Virus record (IMG/VR): IMGVR_UViG_3300047548_000760
Span: 1-60,376 of that record
DNA from: a virus
Strand: one strand, 5' to 3'
DNA length: 60,376 bases
Both the position numbers and the translations under genes were made by a program. Position 1 is the stretch's first letter, and each line of letters opens with the position of its first letter. The notes beneath the pieces were generated by a model, which saw nothing but the letters and a program-made list of their open reading frames with translations, had not been told where the DNA came from and ran no database searches. Below, piece by piece: positions 38,742-46,359 of the stretch.

Positions 38742-40484
38742 TCAGCGAGGCACCGCGCCGATGTTTGCGAACTCGTCGGCGATCTCCTGCGGGCTGCGGG
38801 GTTGCGCGGCTGGCGCTGGCACCACGGGGGCCGCTGGGCGCGGCGCCACGGACACGGCAGCGGCAGGGCGAGGTGCTGGCACGGGCGAGGGCGCGGGCGC
38901 CGGCAGCCACTGAACTCCCTCGACCGGGCGCCCACCGGGCCCGTTCTTGATGTTGAACTTGGACCCAGGCGGGATCTTTCCCGCTGCGCCCGCGGCTTCG
39001 GCTTCGGCGGCGGTGTTGAACGTCAGCGGGGCGCCGGGCTGTGCGGGGGCTGCCGGTGCAGGGGCGCCGGGTGCGGGCGCCTGGGCGGCACCCACGACCG
39101 CGTCGTAGTCCTTGAGCGCCTGATCAGCGACCTTCTTGGCCTGCTCTGCGCTTCCCATCGAGGCGGTCAGCGCCTTGCCGTAAATGTCCTGGTAGAAGTC
39201 GTTGCGCGACTTCTGCACGCCCTGCATGGCCATGCGCAGGCCGGTGGCCATGTCTGGCGCCACCTTGGCGTTGATGAGGGCCTGGGCCAGCTTCACCTGG
39301 GCCGGCGAGTTGGCGTCGATTGTGGGCACCGCACTGATGACCCCGCGCCGGACCGCTTCGACATCTGCCGGGGTGGCGTTCGGGTTGTTCTGCTTGTAGA
39401 GGGCGGCGGCCGCGTTGGCCTTGGCCTCGGCATCCTTGCGCGTCTGCGCGTCTGCGCCAGCCAGCCGGCGCGCGGCGTCATCGGCGCGCTTGTTGTCGGC
39501 CCTGATGTTGTCAATGTTGGCGCCCGTTTGTGCGACCGTGTTCGTGTTGGTCGCCACCTGAGAGGTCGTCAGGTTCTCGTCCCTGATGGCCTGGGCGAGG
39601 TCCTTGTTGACCTCCTCCATCATCTTTAAGGCGCGCGTCGGGTTCACGTCCAGCAGGCCGACGGCGGCGTACAGCTTGGCCTGCTCGCCACGGCTGAGCG
39701 TCTCGAAGCGGGCGTTCCCATCGGGAGTCACCACGGACAGCCCCACCAGACCGTTCTTGTCGGGCGTGGACATCGTGATTCGTCGAGAGGTCTGGTTGAC
39801 GAAGACCGTCGTTGCGCCGATCTGGTCTTCGGTGGCCTTGTACTCCTTGGTGCGCTGGGCAATCAGCGCGTCCTCGGCCGTCGTGCGTCGCTCGGTCTCC
39901 AGCGATCGAAGCCGCTCGATGTCACCCGTGGCTGCAGCGATGGCGGCCATCTGACCGCTGACGCGCTGGCGGTACTCCGGCGACAGCGGGTCAACGGCGC
40001 CGCGCACCGTCAGGGCCTGCTCGTTGGCGGCGTTGGAGCCGTCTCGCACGGTCGGGACGGCAGGCACAGCGGGCATGACGCCGGCAGCGGGCCCAGCAGG
40101 CGCAGCGGCGGCAGCAGCCGCGTCGGCAGGCACGCCAGACAGCGCCGGTGCGGCGGCCGGGCGCACGCCCTGGCGCGCCGCGTTCTTGGCCATCACGGCG
40201 TTGTCAGGCGCCTGCAGCGCTGCATTGAAGTCGGCATCGAGCGCCGCGTTGGTGGCCGGCCTGTCAATGCCCTGGATCGTGTCGCTCAGGCCGCGCGTGA
40301 GCTGCGCGACCTCAGCCTTGCGGCGGGCCTCTTCGGTGGCCGATCCGATCTGCAGACGGGTCAGGTCCTTGCGCAGCTCGCGCTCCTCGTCTTCCTTCTT
40401 CTGGCGCTCGGCGCGCTCCTTGCGGTCAAGGGCATCGGTTGCGATGCGGCTACCCAGCTGGAACCCGGTTTGAAACGCTGCCAT
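38742..40484 (-). CDS. Internal virion (ejection) protein, putative
   Basis: A 580-residue protein, mostly alpha-helical with long charged coiled-coil stretches (DRKERAERQKKEDEERELRK) and Ala/Pro-rich linkers (about 115-150 and the last 110 residues). Podovirus ejection proteins are of this size and composition, sit between the portal and capsid genes, and enter the cell before DNA. It is 3 bases downstream of another probable internal protein. No enzymatic motif is visible. Confidence 0.55.
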   Translation of the reverse strand: MAAFQTGFQLGSRIATDALDRKERAERQKKEDEERELRKDLTRLQIGSATEEARRKAEVAQLTRGLSDTIQGIDRPATNAALDADFNAALQAPDNAVMAKNAARQGVRPAAAPALSGVPADAAAAAAAPAGPAAGVMPAVPAVPTVRDGSNAANEQALTVRGAVDPLSPEYRQRVSGQMAAIAAATGDIERLRSLETERRTTAEDALIAQRTKEYKATEDQIGATTVFVNQTSRRITMSTPDKNGLVGLSVVTPDGNARFETLSRGEQAKLYAAVGLLDVNPTRALKMMEEVNKDLAQAIRDENLTTSQVATNTNTVAQTGANIDNIRADNKRADDAARRLAGADAQTRKDAEAKANAAAALYKQNNPNATPADVEAVRRGVISAVPTIDANSPAQVKLAQALINAKVAPDMATGLRMAMQGVQKSRNDFYQDIYGKALTASMGSAEQAKKVADQALKDYDAVVGAAQAPAPGAPAPAAPAQPGAPLTFNTAAEAEAAGAAGKIPPGSKFNIKNGPGGRPVEGVQWLPAPAPSPVPAPRPAAAVSVAPRPAAPVVPAPAAQPRSPQEIADEFANIGAVPR

Positions 40485-40487
40485 TGC

Positions 40488-41501
40488 TCAGACCTCCACC
40501 ATTTCGAGACCCAGGCGCCCGTAGTCCACGGACGCGAAGCCAAGGTCGTCATAGGCCACAGCCTTCGGATCAAAGCGCTCGACCTCGTCGGCCATCACGC
40601 CGCGATAGCGCTTGCCGTCCGTTGCGCCGATGTAGGCGAACTCGTAGAGGTTCAGGCCGGTGCGTTCATCTTGGCCTACGCGCACAACCGCCGTTTTCAG
40701 GCGGGGGTCGGACATGAACTTGGTCGTCGCTGCGCCAGCGGCTGCGCCCAAGATGGTGTTGAAGGGATCGCTCGAAGCCGCGATCTGGTCCTGGCTGTTC
40801 TTGAAGCTCGCCTGGGCGTTGAACATCCCGGTGGCATTGGCGCCCATCTGACCGGCGACGGTGGCCGCCGAGCCGAATCCGCTGTTCATCCCGGAGGCGC
40901 CGGCGTTGACCACATTCACCCCGCCCGCAGCCATGCTGGCACCCTGTCCGGTGGCCTGCATGCTCATCGCCGGGTAGCCTGCCAGGGCGTTCGTGGCGCG
41001 GTCCGTCAGGGCGTAGCCCTCTTGCCGGGCAGCGCGGCGCGCCGTGTTCATGCTGCCGGCCTTGAGTGCCGCCTCGCCAAGCACCAGAGCCGTGTCATCG
41101 GAGCGGCCGGTGCCGGGCATGACGCCGCGGCGCGCGAGGTCACGGGCCGAGGATGCGCGAGCGTTGGCAATCGCAATGGACGCATCGGCGCCAGCCTGAC
41201 GCGCAAGGGTGTCGGCGCGTTGGTCTACGTCGAACTTGTTGGCGTCCTCGACCATCCGGTCCTGCACGCCAGACAGCATCGCCCTGCGGGTGAGCATCCA
41301 GTTGCGGTCCTCGCGCGAGTCCTGCACGCCTTGGCGCGCGTTGTCGAGTGCGAACTGGGTGGTCTCGCGCTGCAGCGGCAGCATGGATTCGGAGTTGGCC
41401 AGGATGCGAGAAATCGCGTTGTCCTGGATTCCCATCGAACGGATCTGCGCCTCGACCAGTCTCGGATCGGGTGCTGGCGCGCTTGAACTTTTGCTGCCCA
41501 T
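40488..41501 (-). CDS. Internal virion protein with C-terminal peptidase S74-like chaperone domain
   Basis: A 337-residue protein. Residues 1-260 are helical, Ala/Met/Gln-rich, as in ejection proteins. The last 75 residues start with SDPRLKTAV and contain LYEFAYIG, YRGVMADEVERFDPKAV and VDYGRLGLEM, which follow the pattern of S74 intramolecular chaperone domains (usual start SD-x-RLK). In tail spikes this domain trimerises the protein and then cleaves itself with a Ser-Lys pair; Ser and Lys are present here in SDPRLK. Finding it on an internal protein rather than a fibre is known for some podoviruses. Role inferred. Confidence 0.65.
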   Translation of the reverse strand: MGSKSSSAPAPDPRLVEAQIRSMGIQDNAISRILANSESMLPLQRETTQFALDNARQGVQDSREDRNWMLTRRAMLSGVQDRMVEDANKFDVDQRADTLARQAGADASIAIANARASSARDLARRGVMPGTGRSDDTALVLGEAALKAGSMNTARRAARQEGYALTDRATNALAGYPAMSMQATGQGASMAAGGVNVVNAGASGMNSGFGSAATVAGQMGANATGMFNAQASFKNSQDQIAASSDPFNTILGAAAGAATTKFMSDPRLKTAVVRVGQDERTGLNLYEFAYIGATDGKRYRGVMADEVERFDPKAVAYDDLGFASVDYGRLGLEMVEV

Positions 41502-41502
41502 A

Positions 41503-41934
41503 TCAGGCCTCCAGGAAACGGCACTCGTCGCGCCACATGACGTACAAGATCACATCGCCACCGTCGGCTGCCGCGCCTCGCAGGCGGGCCTCTTCACGAA
41601 ACCCCAGGTGCTCATCGAAGCGGCGAGCAGCCGTGTTGCAGGCGTCCACGTAGCCGCTGATGCGCTTCAATCCGCAGATCACAAACGGGTACGCGAAGCA
41701 GGCTTTCAAGTAGGCGCGCGTCAACCAGCGTGCGCCGGGCTCTGCAGCGACGTGCATCCAGGCGTTGTGCGGGTTGATGCCCTCGTAGAGGACGCCGGCG
41801 ATCAGGCGGCTCTCGCTCGGACTGCGGCGCTCCAGGCCGATGGCCACCATGTCCTCGGACGTGCGCATGCCCGGCAGCAGCGCGCGCATGAACGCCGCGA
41901 CCCTGGGCACGTCGTAGACGAAGGCATGGGACAT
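41503..41934 (-). CDS. GNAT-like acetyltransferase
   Basis: A 143-residue protein from the ATG at 41934; a GTG nine codons earlier would overlap the dispersed 15-bp element. The fold order fits GNAT: strand LIAGVLYEGINPHNAWMHVA, helix TRAYLKACFAYPFV, then RISGYVDACNTAARRFDEHL with GFREEARLRG, the usual acetyl-CoA-binding and C-terminal parts. The canonical Q/R-x-x-G-x-G/A loop is not obvious. It lies between the spanins and the ejection proteins, a place where several podoviruses carry a GNAT protein, possibly modifying host or virion proteins. Confidence 0.65.
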   Translation of the reverse strand: MSHAFVYDVPRVAAFMRALLPGMRTSEDMVAIGLERRSPSESRLIAGVLYEGINPHNAWMHVAAEPGARWLTRAYLKACFAYPFVICGLKRISGYVDACNTAARRFDEHLGFREEARLRGAAADGGDVILYVMWRDECRFLEA

Positions 41935-41946
41935 GGCCGGCAAGCC

Positions 41947-41961
41947 TGCCACGCTTGCCAC
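41947..41961 (-). promoter_or_regulatory. Copy 4 of the dispersed 15-bp element (exact)
   Basis: Minus-strand GTGGCAAGCGTGGCA in the 30-base gap between the Rz stop and the GNAT ATG, 12 bases before that ATG. Confidence 0.6.
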
Positions 41962-41964
41962 GGG

Positions 41965-42525
41965 TCACGGCCGGCGCAGCGCCTCGTAGGCTCGTTCGCA
42001 GGCACCACCTGCAGCAGCGCGGGCGTCGGCTACCGCAGCAAGCTCTCGACCAGCCGCCTCCAGCCGTCCGAGCACGTCGGCGAGCACAACGGCGGGGTTG
42101 CCGGCTGGCGGGCTGACGGTGGCAGGGGCGGGATCTGCGGGGGCTGCACAGCGGGTGGCGGTGGCGGCAAGGGCTGCGGCCCGTTCGCGCAGGCCGTTGC
42201 CAGCAACGGCACCAGCAGCCACAGCAGCCGCATGGCGACGGGCGAGTTCTTCTGCATCACGGGCGATCTCCTGGTGCTTGTTGACCCATGCGGCCTCGAT
42301 GTTGCGGGCGCGCTCGGACTCCTTGAGCGCCTGGGCGGTCAGGCTCTCGCGCTCGCGGGCGCGGTCGGCGCGCTCTTCGGCCAAGCTCGCGCGCAACCGC
42401 TGGGCGTCTTGCTCGACCTCGATCTTGCCCAGGTAGGCATAGGCCCCGGCCATGGCCAGCAGGGCGCACGCCACGCCCCACAGCAGGTTCACGCCGGGCA
42501 GAGCGCTCAGGAGTCGCCCAAGCAC
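41965..42525 (-). CDS. Rz: Rz-like inner-membrane spanin (i-spanin)
   Basis: A 186-residue protein with an N-terminal transmembrane helix (LLWGVACALLAMAGAYAYLG) and a long periplasmic coiled coil (RLRASLAEERADRARERESL onward), as in Rz and DUF2514 proteins. The GTG at 42525 was chosen: AGGAG lies 8 bases upstream and it overlaps the lysozyme stop, while the longer frame from 42609 would add a hydrophilic Pro-rich extension before the membrane helix. With Rz1 it fuses the inner and outer membranes at lysis. Confidence 0.82.
   Translation of the reverse strand: MLGRLLSALPGVNLLWGVACALLAMAGAYAYLGKIEVEQDAQRLRASLAEERADRARERESLTAQALKESERARNIEAAWVNKHQEIARDAEELARRHAAAVAAGAVAGNGLRERAAALAATATRCAAPADPAPATVSPPAGNPAVVLADVLGRLEAAGRELAAVADARAAAGGACERAYEALRRP
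42030..42260 (-). CDS. Rz1: Rz1-like outer-membrane spanin lipoprotein, nested in Rz
   Basis: A 76-residue ORF wholly inside the Rz gene in another frame. It has a lipoprotein signal (MRLLWLLVPLLATACANG) with lipobox LATAC, then a Pro-rich mature part (QPLPPPPPAVQPPQIPPLPP), the hallmark of Rz1. ATG at 42260, or the Met nine codons later. Nested Rz1 is known for lambda-type spanins. It partners Rz across the periplasm. Confidence 0.82.
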   Translation of the reverse strand: MMQKNSPVAMRLLWLLVPLLATACANGPQPLPPPPPAVQPPQIPPLPPSARQPATPPLCSPTCSDGWRRLVESLLR

Positions 42526-42971
42526 TTGCGGTGCTCCTGTTGGCGCCGGATGGTCAGGCCTCGCAGAGGCTCGCCCTGGAACTTGTCCCAGCGAAGGATC
42601 TGGCTGCACGCTTCGGGGTAGCGGCCTTCATTGAGCAGGCGAACCAGCGTTGAGCTGCAGAAGGCATTCGGGCCGATGTTGTAGGCCAGGGACAGGTATG
42701 CGTCGTACTCGTGCTGATGCAGCGGCACCTTGACGCACGTCTTGAGCGCACCCTCGAAGCGCTGGACATCGTTCAGCGCGCGGGCCAGCGCCTGGGTGGG
42801 CGTGGTCTTGTCGCCCAGCTTGACGCCACCAGTCGTCCCAAAGCCAATCGTGGGAACGTCACCCGGGACCGGGATGATGGCGCTGTCGCTGTAGCCCTCG
42901 TGCAGGGCTAGTCCAACAAAGGCGGCACCCGAGATGGAGAGTGCAGCTACTGCGACTCTAAGGCGGCTCAT
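42507..42971 (-). CDS. SAR endolysin, GH24 lysozyme family
   Basis: A 154-residue muramidase. The N-terminal weakly hydrophobic helix (LRVAVAALSISGAAFVGLAL) is rich in Ala, Gly and Ser, as in signal-anchor-release endolysins that sit tethered in the membrane until it depolarises. Glu25 in HEGYSDS is the likely catalytic acid, with Asp38 and Thr in GDVPTIGFGTT completing the triad at slightly different spacing from R21. The body AYLSLAYNIGPNAFCSSTLV and LLRWDK-like segment fit RrrD lysozymes. It is followed by overlapping Rz and preceded by a 15-bp element. Confidence 0.85.
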   Translation of the reverse strand: MSRLRVAVAALSISGAAFVGLALHEGYSDSAIIPVPGDVPTIGFGTTGGVKLGDKTTPTQALARALNDVQRFEGALKTCVKVPLHQHEYDAYLSLAYNIGPNAFCSSTLVRLLNEGRYPEACSQILRWDKFQGEPLRGLTIRRQQEHRKCLGDS

Positions 42972-43005
42972 GTGATGGGATCGTGGCTGTAGACCCGCTG
43001 AAGGC

Positions 43006-43020
43006 TGCCACGCTTGCCAC
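43006..43020 (-). promoter_or_regulatory. Copy 5 of the dispersed 15-bp element (exact)
   Basis: Minus-strand exact copy, 34 bases before the endolysin ATG, in the 54-base gap after the repeat-rich virion gene. Confidence 0.6.
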
Positions 43021-43025
43021 GCCAG

Positions 43026-45305
43026 TCACGAAACCATCAGGATCACATTCAGGGCCTGCAGGTCGTCGGCCCTGCGCGCATCGGCTGTACGCGCTTCGGT
43101 CGCGGCTTCGGCCGCCGCTGCAGCCGGGGCAGGCTGATCGGGGGTGACAACGACTGCCGGCTGCTCAATCGCTTGCAGCGCAGCCGCCCGGGGCGGGGCG
43201 ATGGCCGGAACTGGCGCGGGCGCCGGTTTGGCTGCCGGCCTTGCGGGCCTTGGCGGTTCGGCCGCTTGGCGCTTGTTGTCCTCCTGCTGGGCGGCCTCGA
43301 TGGACTCCCACTTTGCGTCGACAAGTGCGCGCAGGTCCTCGTCGTCGTATTTCCTCGATGCGCTGCGACTCTTCGCCCGTGCGCGCGCCACGTAACCCGT
43401 GCTGCCGCCGCCGCCAGCCGCAGACGGCGTTGTGATGGTGAGATCGCCCTGTGTGATGGCGCCGGACGTGCTCAGGTTCGGCTGGACGGCGCGCGCGTAG
43501 AGCACGTAGCCGCTGGCCACGTAGCCGGGCTCGACGTAGTCGCCCGTCAGGCGATGGGTTTGGGTGACCTGACCCGCGGAGACGGCTGCGACGGTGGCAG
43601 CGCTCGCGCCGAAGAGCGTGACCGTGTTGACCTGAGTGACGGCCCCGACCGTGGAGGTGGTGGGCTGGGCGACGTTTTGGCCGCTCAGATTGGCGATCTC
43701 GATCTGGGTGATCGAGCCGCTGGTCGACGTTGTCTTGTGGGCTACGCTGTTGCCAGCCAGGACATGGGTCTGGTCTGCCGCCCCGGTGGTGGCCGTGGTT
43801 GCTTGCGCCGCCTCGGCGCCGGACAGCAGATGGGTCTGCAGCGCAGCGTCAGCGGTGGAGGTCGTCGCCTGCTGTGCGGGCGCGCCGGCCAGGATGTGTG
43901 TGGCTAAGACTGCGCCGGTCGTCGAGCTCGTCGCAGAGGCGGCGCTGTTGCCGGCGACCGTGTGCGCAGAGGTGACCGCCCCGGCTGTGCTGGCGGCGTC
44001 GGACCGCGCGCTGCTGCCCACCAGTAGATGCGTCTGCGTGACCGCGCCCGTGGTGGCCGTGGTGTCCTGGCGGGCTGAGTTGCCGGCGATGGAGGCCGAG
44101 GCGGAGACGCTGCCAGTCGTTGCCGTCGTGTCCTGGCGGGCGTTGTTGCCTGCCAGCGTGTGGGTCGACGAGACCGCGCCGGTCGTCGCAGTGGTGTCCT
44201 GGCGGACAGCGTTGCCGGCCAGGGTGTGCGCTGACGTCGCAGCGCCGGCTGTGGCTGTCGTGTCTTGCCTGACGGAGTTGCCCGCCAGGGTGTGAGTCGA
44301 GAAGACCCCGCCAGTCGTGCTCGTCGTGTCCTGGCGGACGCTGTTGCCCGTCAGGGTCGTGGTGACGACCTGCTCGACGGCCCCAGTGGTCGAGGTCGTG
44401 TCCTGGCGGACGGAGTTGCCCGCGAGGACGTGCGTCTGCGTGACGGCGGCAGCAGTGCTGGTCGTGTCCTGGCGGGCGTTGTTCCCGGTGGCCGTGTGCT
44501 GACTGGTGACGGCGCCCGTCGTGCTGGTGTGATCGGTGCGGCTGCTGTTGCCGGTCAGGGTGGTGGCTGGCGTCTCGCGCACGCGCAGCAGCACGACGGG
44601 GCCGCGCACGTTGGTCAGCGTGCCGGACAGCGTGGCAGTGACGGTGGGCGCCGTGGTGCTTGTGCCAGCCGTGACGGCGGCCCAGGCGCTGTAGCCGCCG
44701 ATGTCGTTGCCGGTCTGCGAGTCTGGTTCGTTCAGTTCGGTGGCTGTGCCGAACGTGGCGCCCGTTGCCGTGATGGACTGGGCGCTGAACTGTGCGGGCG
44801 TCGTGATGTCCGTGGGGATACACATCGCCCAGATGGCGCGGTCCCCGGACTGGAAGTTGGTCGCTGTCGCGCCGTTGGTGAGCGCGATGGACATCGGGCT
44901 GGTCGGCGTTGTCGTACGCTGGCCGTCTGCGCTGCCGTACTGTGCCGCGCCTGTCCCCTTGGGGACGCGAACCATGAACGCCCAGGTGACGTTGTTGCCG
45001 CCAAGGGTGACGGCTAAGTTACCCGTCTGCCCTGCTACGGGCGTGTTCCATGTGTAGACGTAAAGGTTGGTATTGCCGGTGTCAGCGCCCTGCGCGGTGT
45101 AGCCACCCGCGTTGGTTAGGCTGTCCTGCAGCGTCCAGCCCGAGGGCGTCGTGACCGTGCCACCGCCCACCGCTGCCGGCTTCATGCCGACGAACAGCAG
45201 CACGGCATCCGTGGCCAGGATGCCGGTTGGGTAGGCCGGTGCAACGGTGGTGCCGGACGCCGCCGAATAGGCTGCTGCGGCCGCGACTGGGGTGCCCAGC
45301 GCCAT
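43026..45305 (-). CDS. Repeat-rich virion protein
   Basis: A 759-residue protein. The N-terminal about 245 residues (MALGTPVAAAAAYSAASGTT ... VRGPVVLLRVRE) form a beta-rich domain similar to structural proteins with Gly/Thr-rich strands. Next are fifteen units of 22 residues with consensus AGNSVRQDTTSTTGAVTQTH (two units are 24 long), a likely beta-solenoid or extended fibre. The C-terminal 130 residues change to charged helices and Pro/Ala-rich tails (KYDDEDLRALVDAKWESIEA ... ALNVILMVS). It is adjacent to the portal block, so it is probably a head-associated or tail-associated appendage. Confidence 0.7.
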   Translation of the reverse strand: MALGTPVAAAAAYSAASGTTVAPAYPTGILATDAVLLFVGMKPAAVGGGTVTTPSGWTLQDSLTNAGGYTAQGADTGNTNLYVYTWNTPVAGQTGNLAVTLGGNNVTWAFMVRVPKGTGAAQYGSADGQRTTTPTSPMSIALTNGATATNFQSGDRAIWAMCIPTDITTPAQFSAQSITATGATFGTATELNEPDSQTGNDIGGYSAWAAVTAGTSTTAPTVTATLSGTLTNVRGPVVLLRVRETPATTLTGNSSRTDHTSTTGAVTSQHTATGNNARQDTTSTAAAVTQTHVLAGNSVRQDTTSTTGAVEQVVTTTLTGNSVRQDTTSTTGGVFSTHTLAGNSVRQDTTATAGAATSAHTLAGNAVRQDTTATTGAVSSTHTLAGNNARQDTTATTGSVSASASIAGNSARQDTTATTGAVTQTHLLVGSSARSDAASTAGAVTSAHTVAGNSAASATSSTTGAVLATHILAGAPAQQATTSTADAALQTHLLSGAEAAQATTATTGAADQTHVLAGNSVAHKTTSTSGSITQIEIANLSGQNVAQPTTSTVGAVTQVNTVTLFGASAATVAAVSAGQVTQTHRLTGDYVEPGYVASGYVLYARAVQPNLSTSGAITQGDLTITTPSAAGGGGSTGYVARARAKSRSASRKYDDEDLRALVDAKWESIEAAQQEDNKRQAAEPPRPARPAAKPAPAPVPAIAPPRAAALQAIEQPAVVVTPDQPAPAAAAAEAATEARTADARRADDLQALNVILMVS
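43545..44575 (-). repeat. Tandem 66-bp coding repeats (15 units)
   Basis: Within the 759-residue gene, units of 66 bases encode AGNSVRQDTTSTTGAV-type segments. The block centred on 44040-44480 is the most conserved, while units toward the C-terminus of the protein are diverged. The phase is always a multiple of three, so copy number can change without frameshift. Confidence 0.8.
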
Positions 45306-45308
45306 GGC

Positions 45309-45944
45309 TTACGACCCCGTCAGGAAGTTGGGTGCCTTGAAGGGGGTGGTGGCTCGGTCGGCTTGGTAGTGCAGGTCGATGAAGCTCACGAAGGCTTCAT
45401 CGGGGAAGGTGTCGTTGACGTGCCCGCCGTCGCGGAACATGCGCACCAGAATCACCGTGTCGGGCTCGATGCCGAGCGCCGCACCGTCGATGGCGTTCGC
45501 CTCACTCACCTCGGTGACGTAGTGCAAATGGTCGACACCGAGCGACGTCTGCTCGACGTAGACCGTCGTGGTCGCGGGAAACGCCTGCTGCTGGTGCCCC
45601 TTGGCGACGCTGTACTCAAAGCCCCAGCGTACCGTGCCCAGGCTGGCCGTCTTCGGGCTCCAGTGCACGTGCAGGTACAGCTTGGTGCCGAGCGCGTAGT
45701 CGTGGTCGATGTGCCACGCTGAGTGCGCCTCAGTCATCTCCCCGGCGGGGAAGGACCATGCCAGGATGCCGCCCCGGAATGGGTTGAGCGTTGGGGCGTT
45801 GGGCGAGCTGCTGTCGACCTTCAGTTCGACAATGTTGTCGCGCCAGCCCAATGCAGTACGGCGGTCGAACTCGCCCGCGTTGCCGTCTGCTTCGGCCGGG
45901 GACAGTGGGCCGCCGCCCTTGTCGGACAGACGAACAATCGTCAT
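45309..45944 (-). CDS. Virion structural protein of unknown role
   Basis: A 211-residue protein, beta-rich with aromatic strands (ILAWSFPAGEMTEAHSAWHI, LYLHVHWSPKTASLGTVRWG, VNDTFPDEAFVSFIDLHYQA). Proteins of this type accompany the portal and capsid genes in related podoviruses and are annotated as hypothetical or structural. It ends 3 bases before the start of the repeat-rich gene, so the two are co-translated. It may be the head anchor for that appendage (inference). Confidence 0.6.
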   Translation of the reverse strand: MTIVRLSDKGGGPLSPAEADGNAGEFDRRTALGWRDNIVELKVDSSSPNAPTLNPFRGGILAWSFPAGEMTEAHSAWHIDHDYALGTKLYLHVHWSPKTASLGTVRWGFEYSVAKGHQQQAFPATTTVYVEQTSLGVDHLHYVTEVSEANAIDGAALGIEPDTVILVRMFRDGGHVNDTFPDEAFVSFIDLHYQADRATTPFKAPNFLTGS

Positions 45945-45954
45945 GGACTACCTA

Positions 45955-46341
45955 TCAGGGGGCAACGGGCTGCTTGGCGGTGTAGACCAGCGAGGGGAAG
46001 TTGACCGGGTTGCCAGCGGTGATCGTTTGGCCCGATGTCTCTTCCGTCACCCACAGCACCTTGCTGTTGACCGTGTCGACGAAGGCGATGTGGCTGGCCG
46101 CACCCGTGGCATTCGCGGACGTGTCGCTCTTGCCAGCCGCCGTAGTCAGCGTGCGGTCGTTGCCGGAGGTGGCCAGGGTGAAGTCGGTCGAGGTCATCGC
46201 GGCCTCGGCCAGGATGTTGCCGTTCACCGTGGCGTAGCTGTCGCCGAAGGTGTAGGCGTCGATGACTGCCATCTTGTTGCAGTTGACCTTGATGAAGTTC
46301 GGACCCTGGTCCAGAACATCGGGATGGGCGTACTTGGCCAT
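45955..46341 (-). CDS. Small virion-region protein
   Basis: A 128-residue protein beginning MAKYAHPDVLDQGPNFIKVN, with AAGGAGATTTC just before the ATG. It has Thr/Ala/Ser-rich beta-strands (SYATVNGNILAEAAMTSTDF, LWVTEETSGQTITAGN), consistent with a small head or connector protein. It lies immediately downstream of the portal gene. No family is recognised. Confidence 0.6.
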   Translation of the reverse strand: MAKYAHPDVLDQGPNFIKVNCNKMAVIDAYTFGDSYATVNGNILAEAAMTSTDFTLATSGNDRTLTTAAGKSDTSANATGAASHIAFVDTVNSKVLWVTEETSGQTITAGNPVNFPSLVYTAKQPVAP

Positions 46342-46359
46342 GAAATCTCCTTGTGATGC

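Noticed and set aside
42526-42609. Longer Rz start at 42609
   Set aside because: It adds a Pro-rich hydrophilic extension before the membrane helix and ignores the AGGAG-GTG start that overlaps the endolysin stop.
43545-44575. CRISPR array from regular repeats
   Set aside because: The 66-bp units are contiguous coding repeats in one open frame, with no unique spacers and no cas genes.
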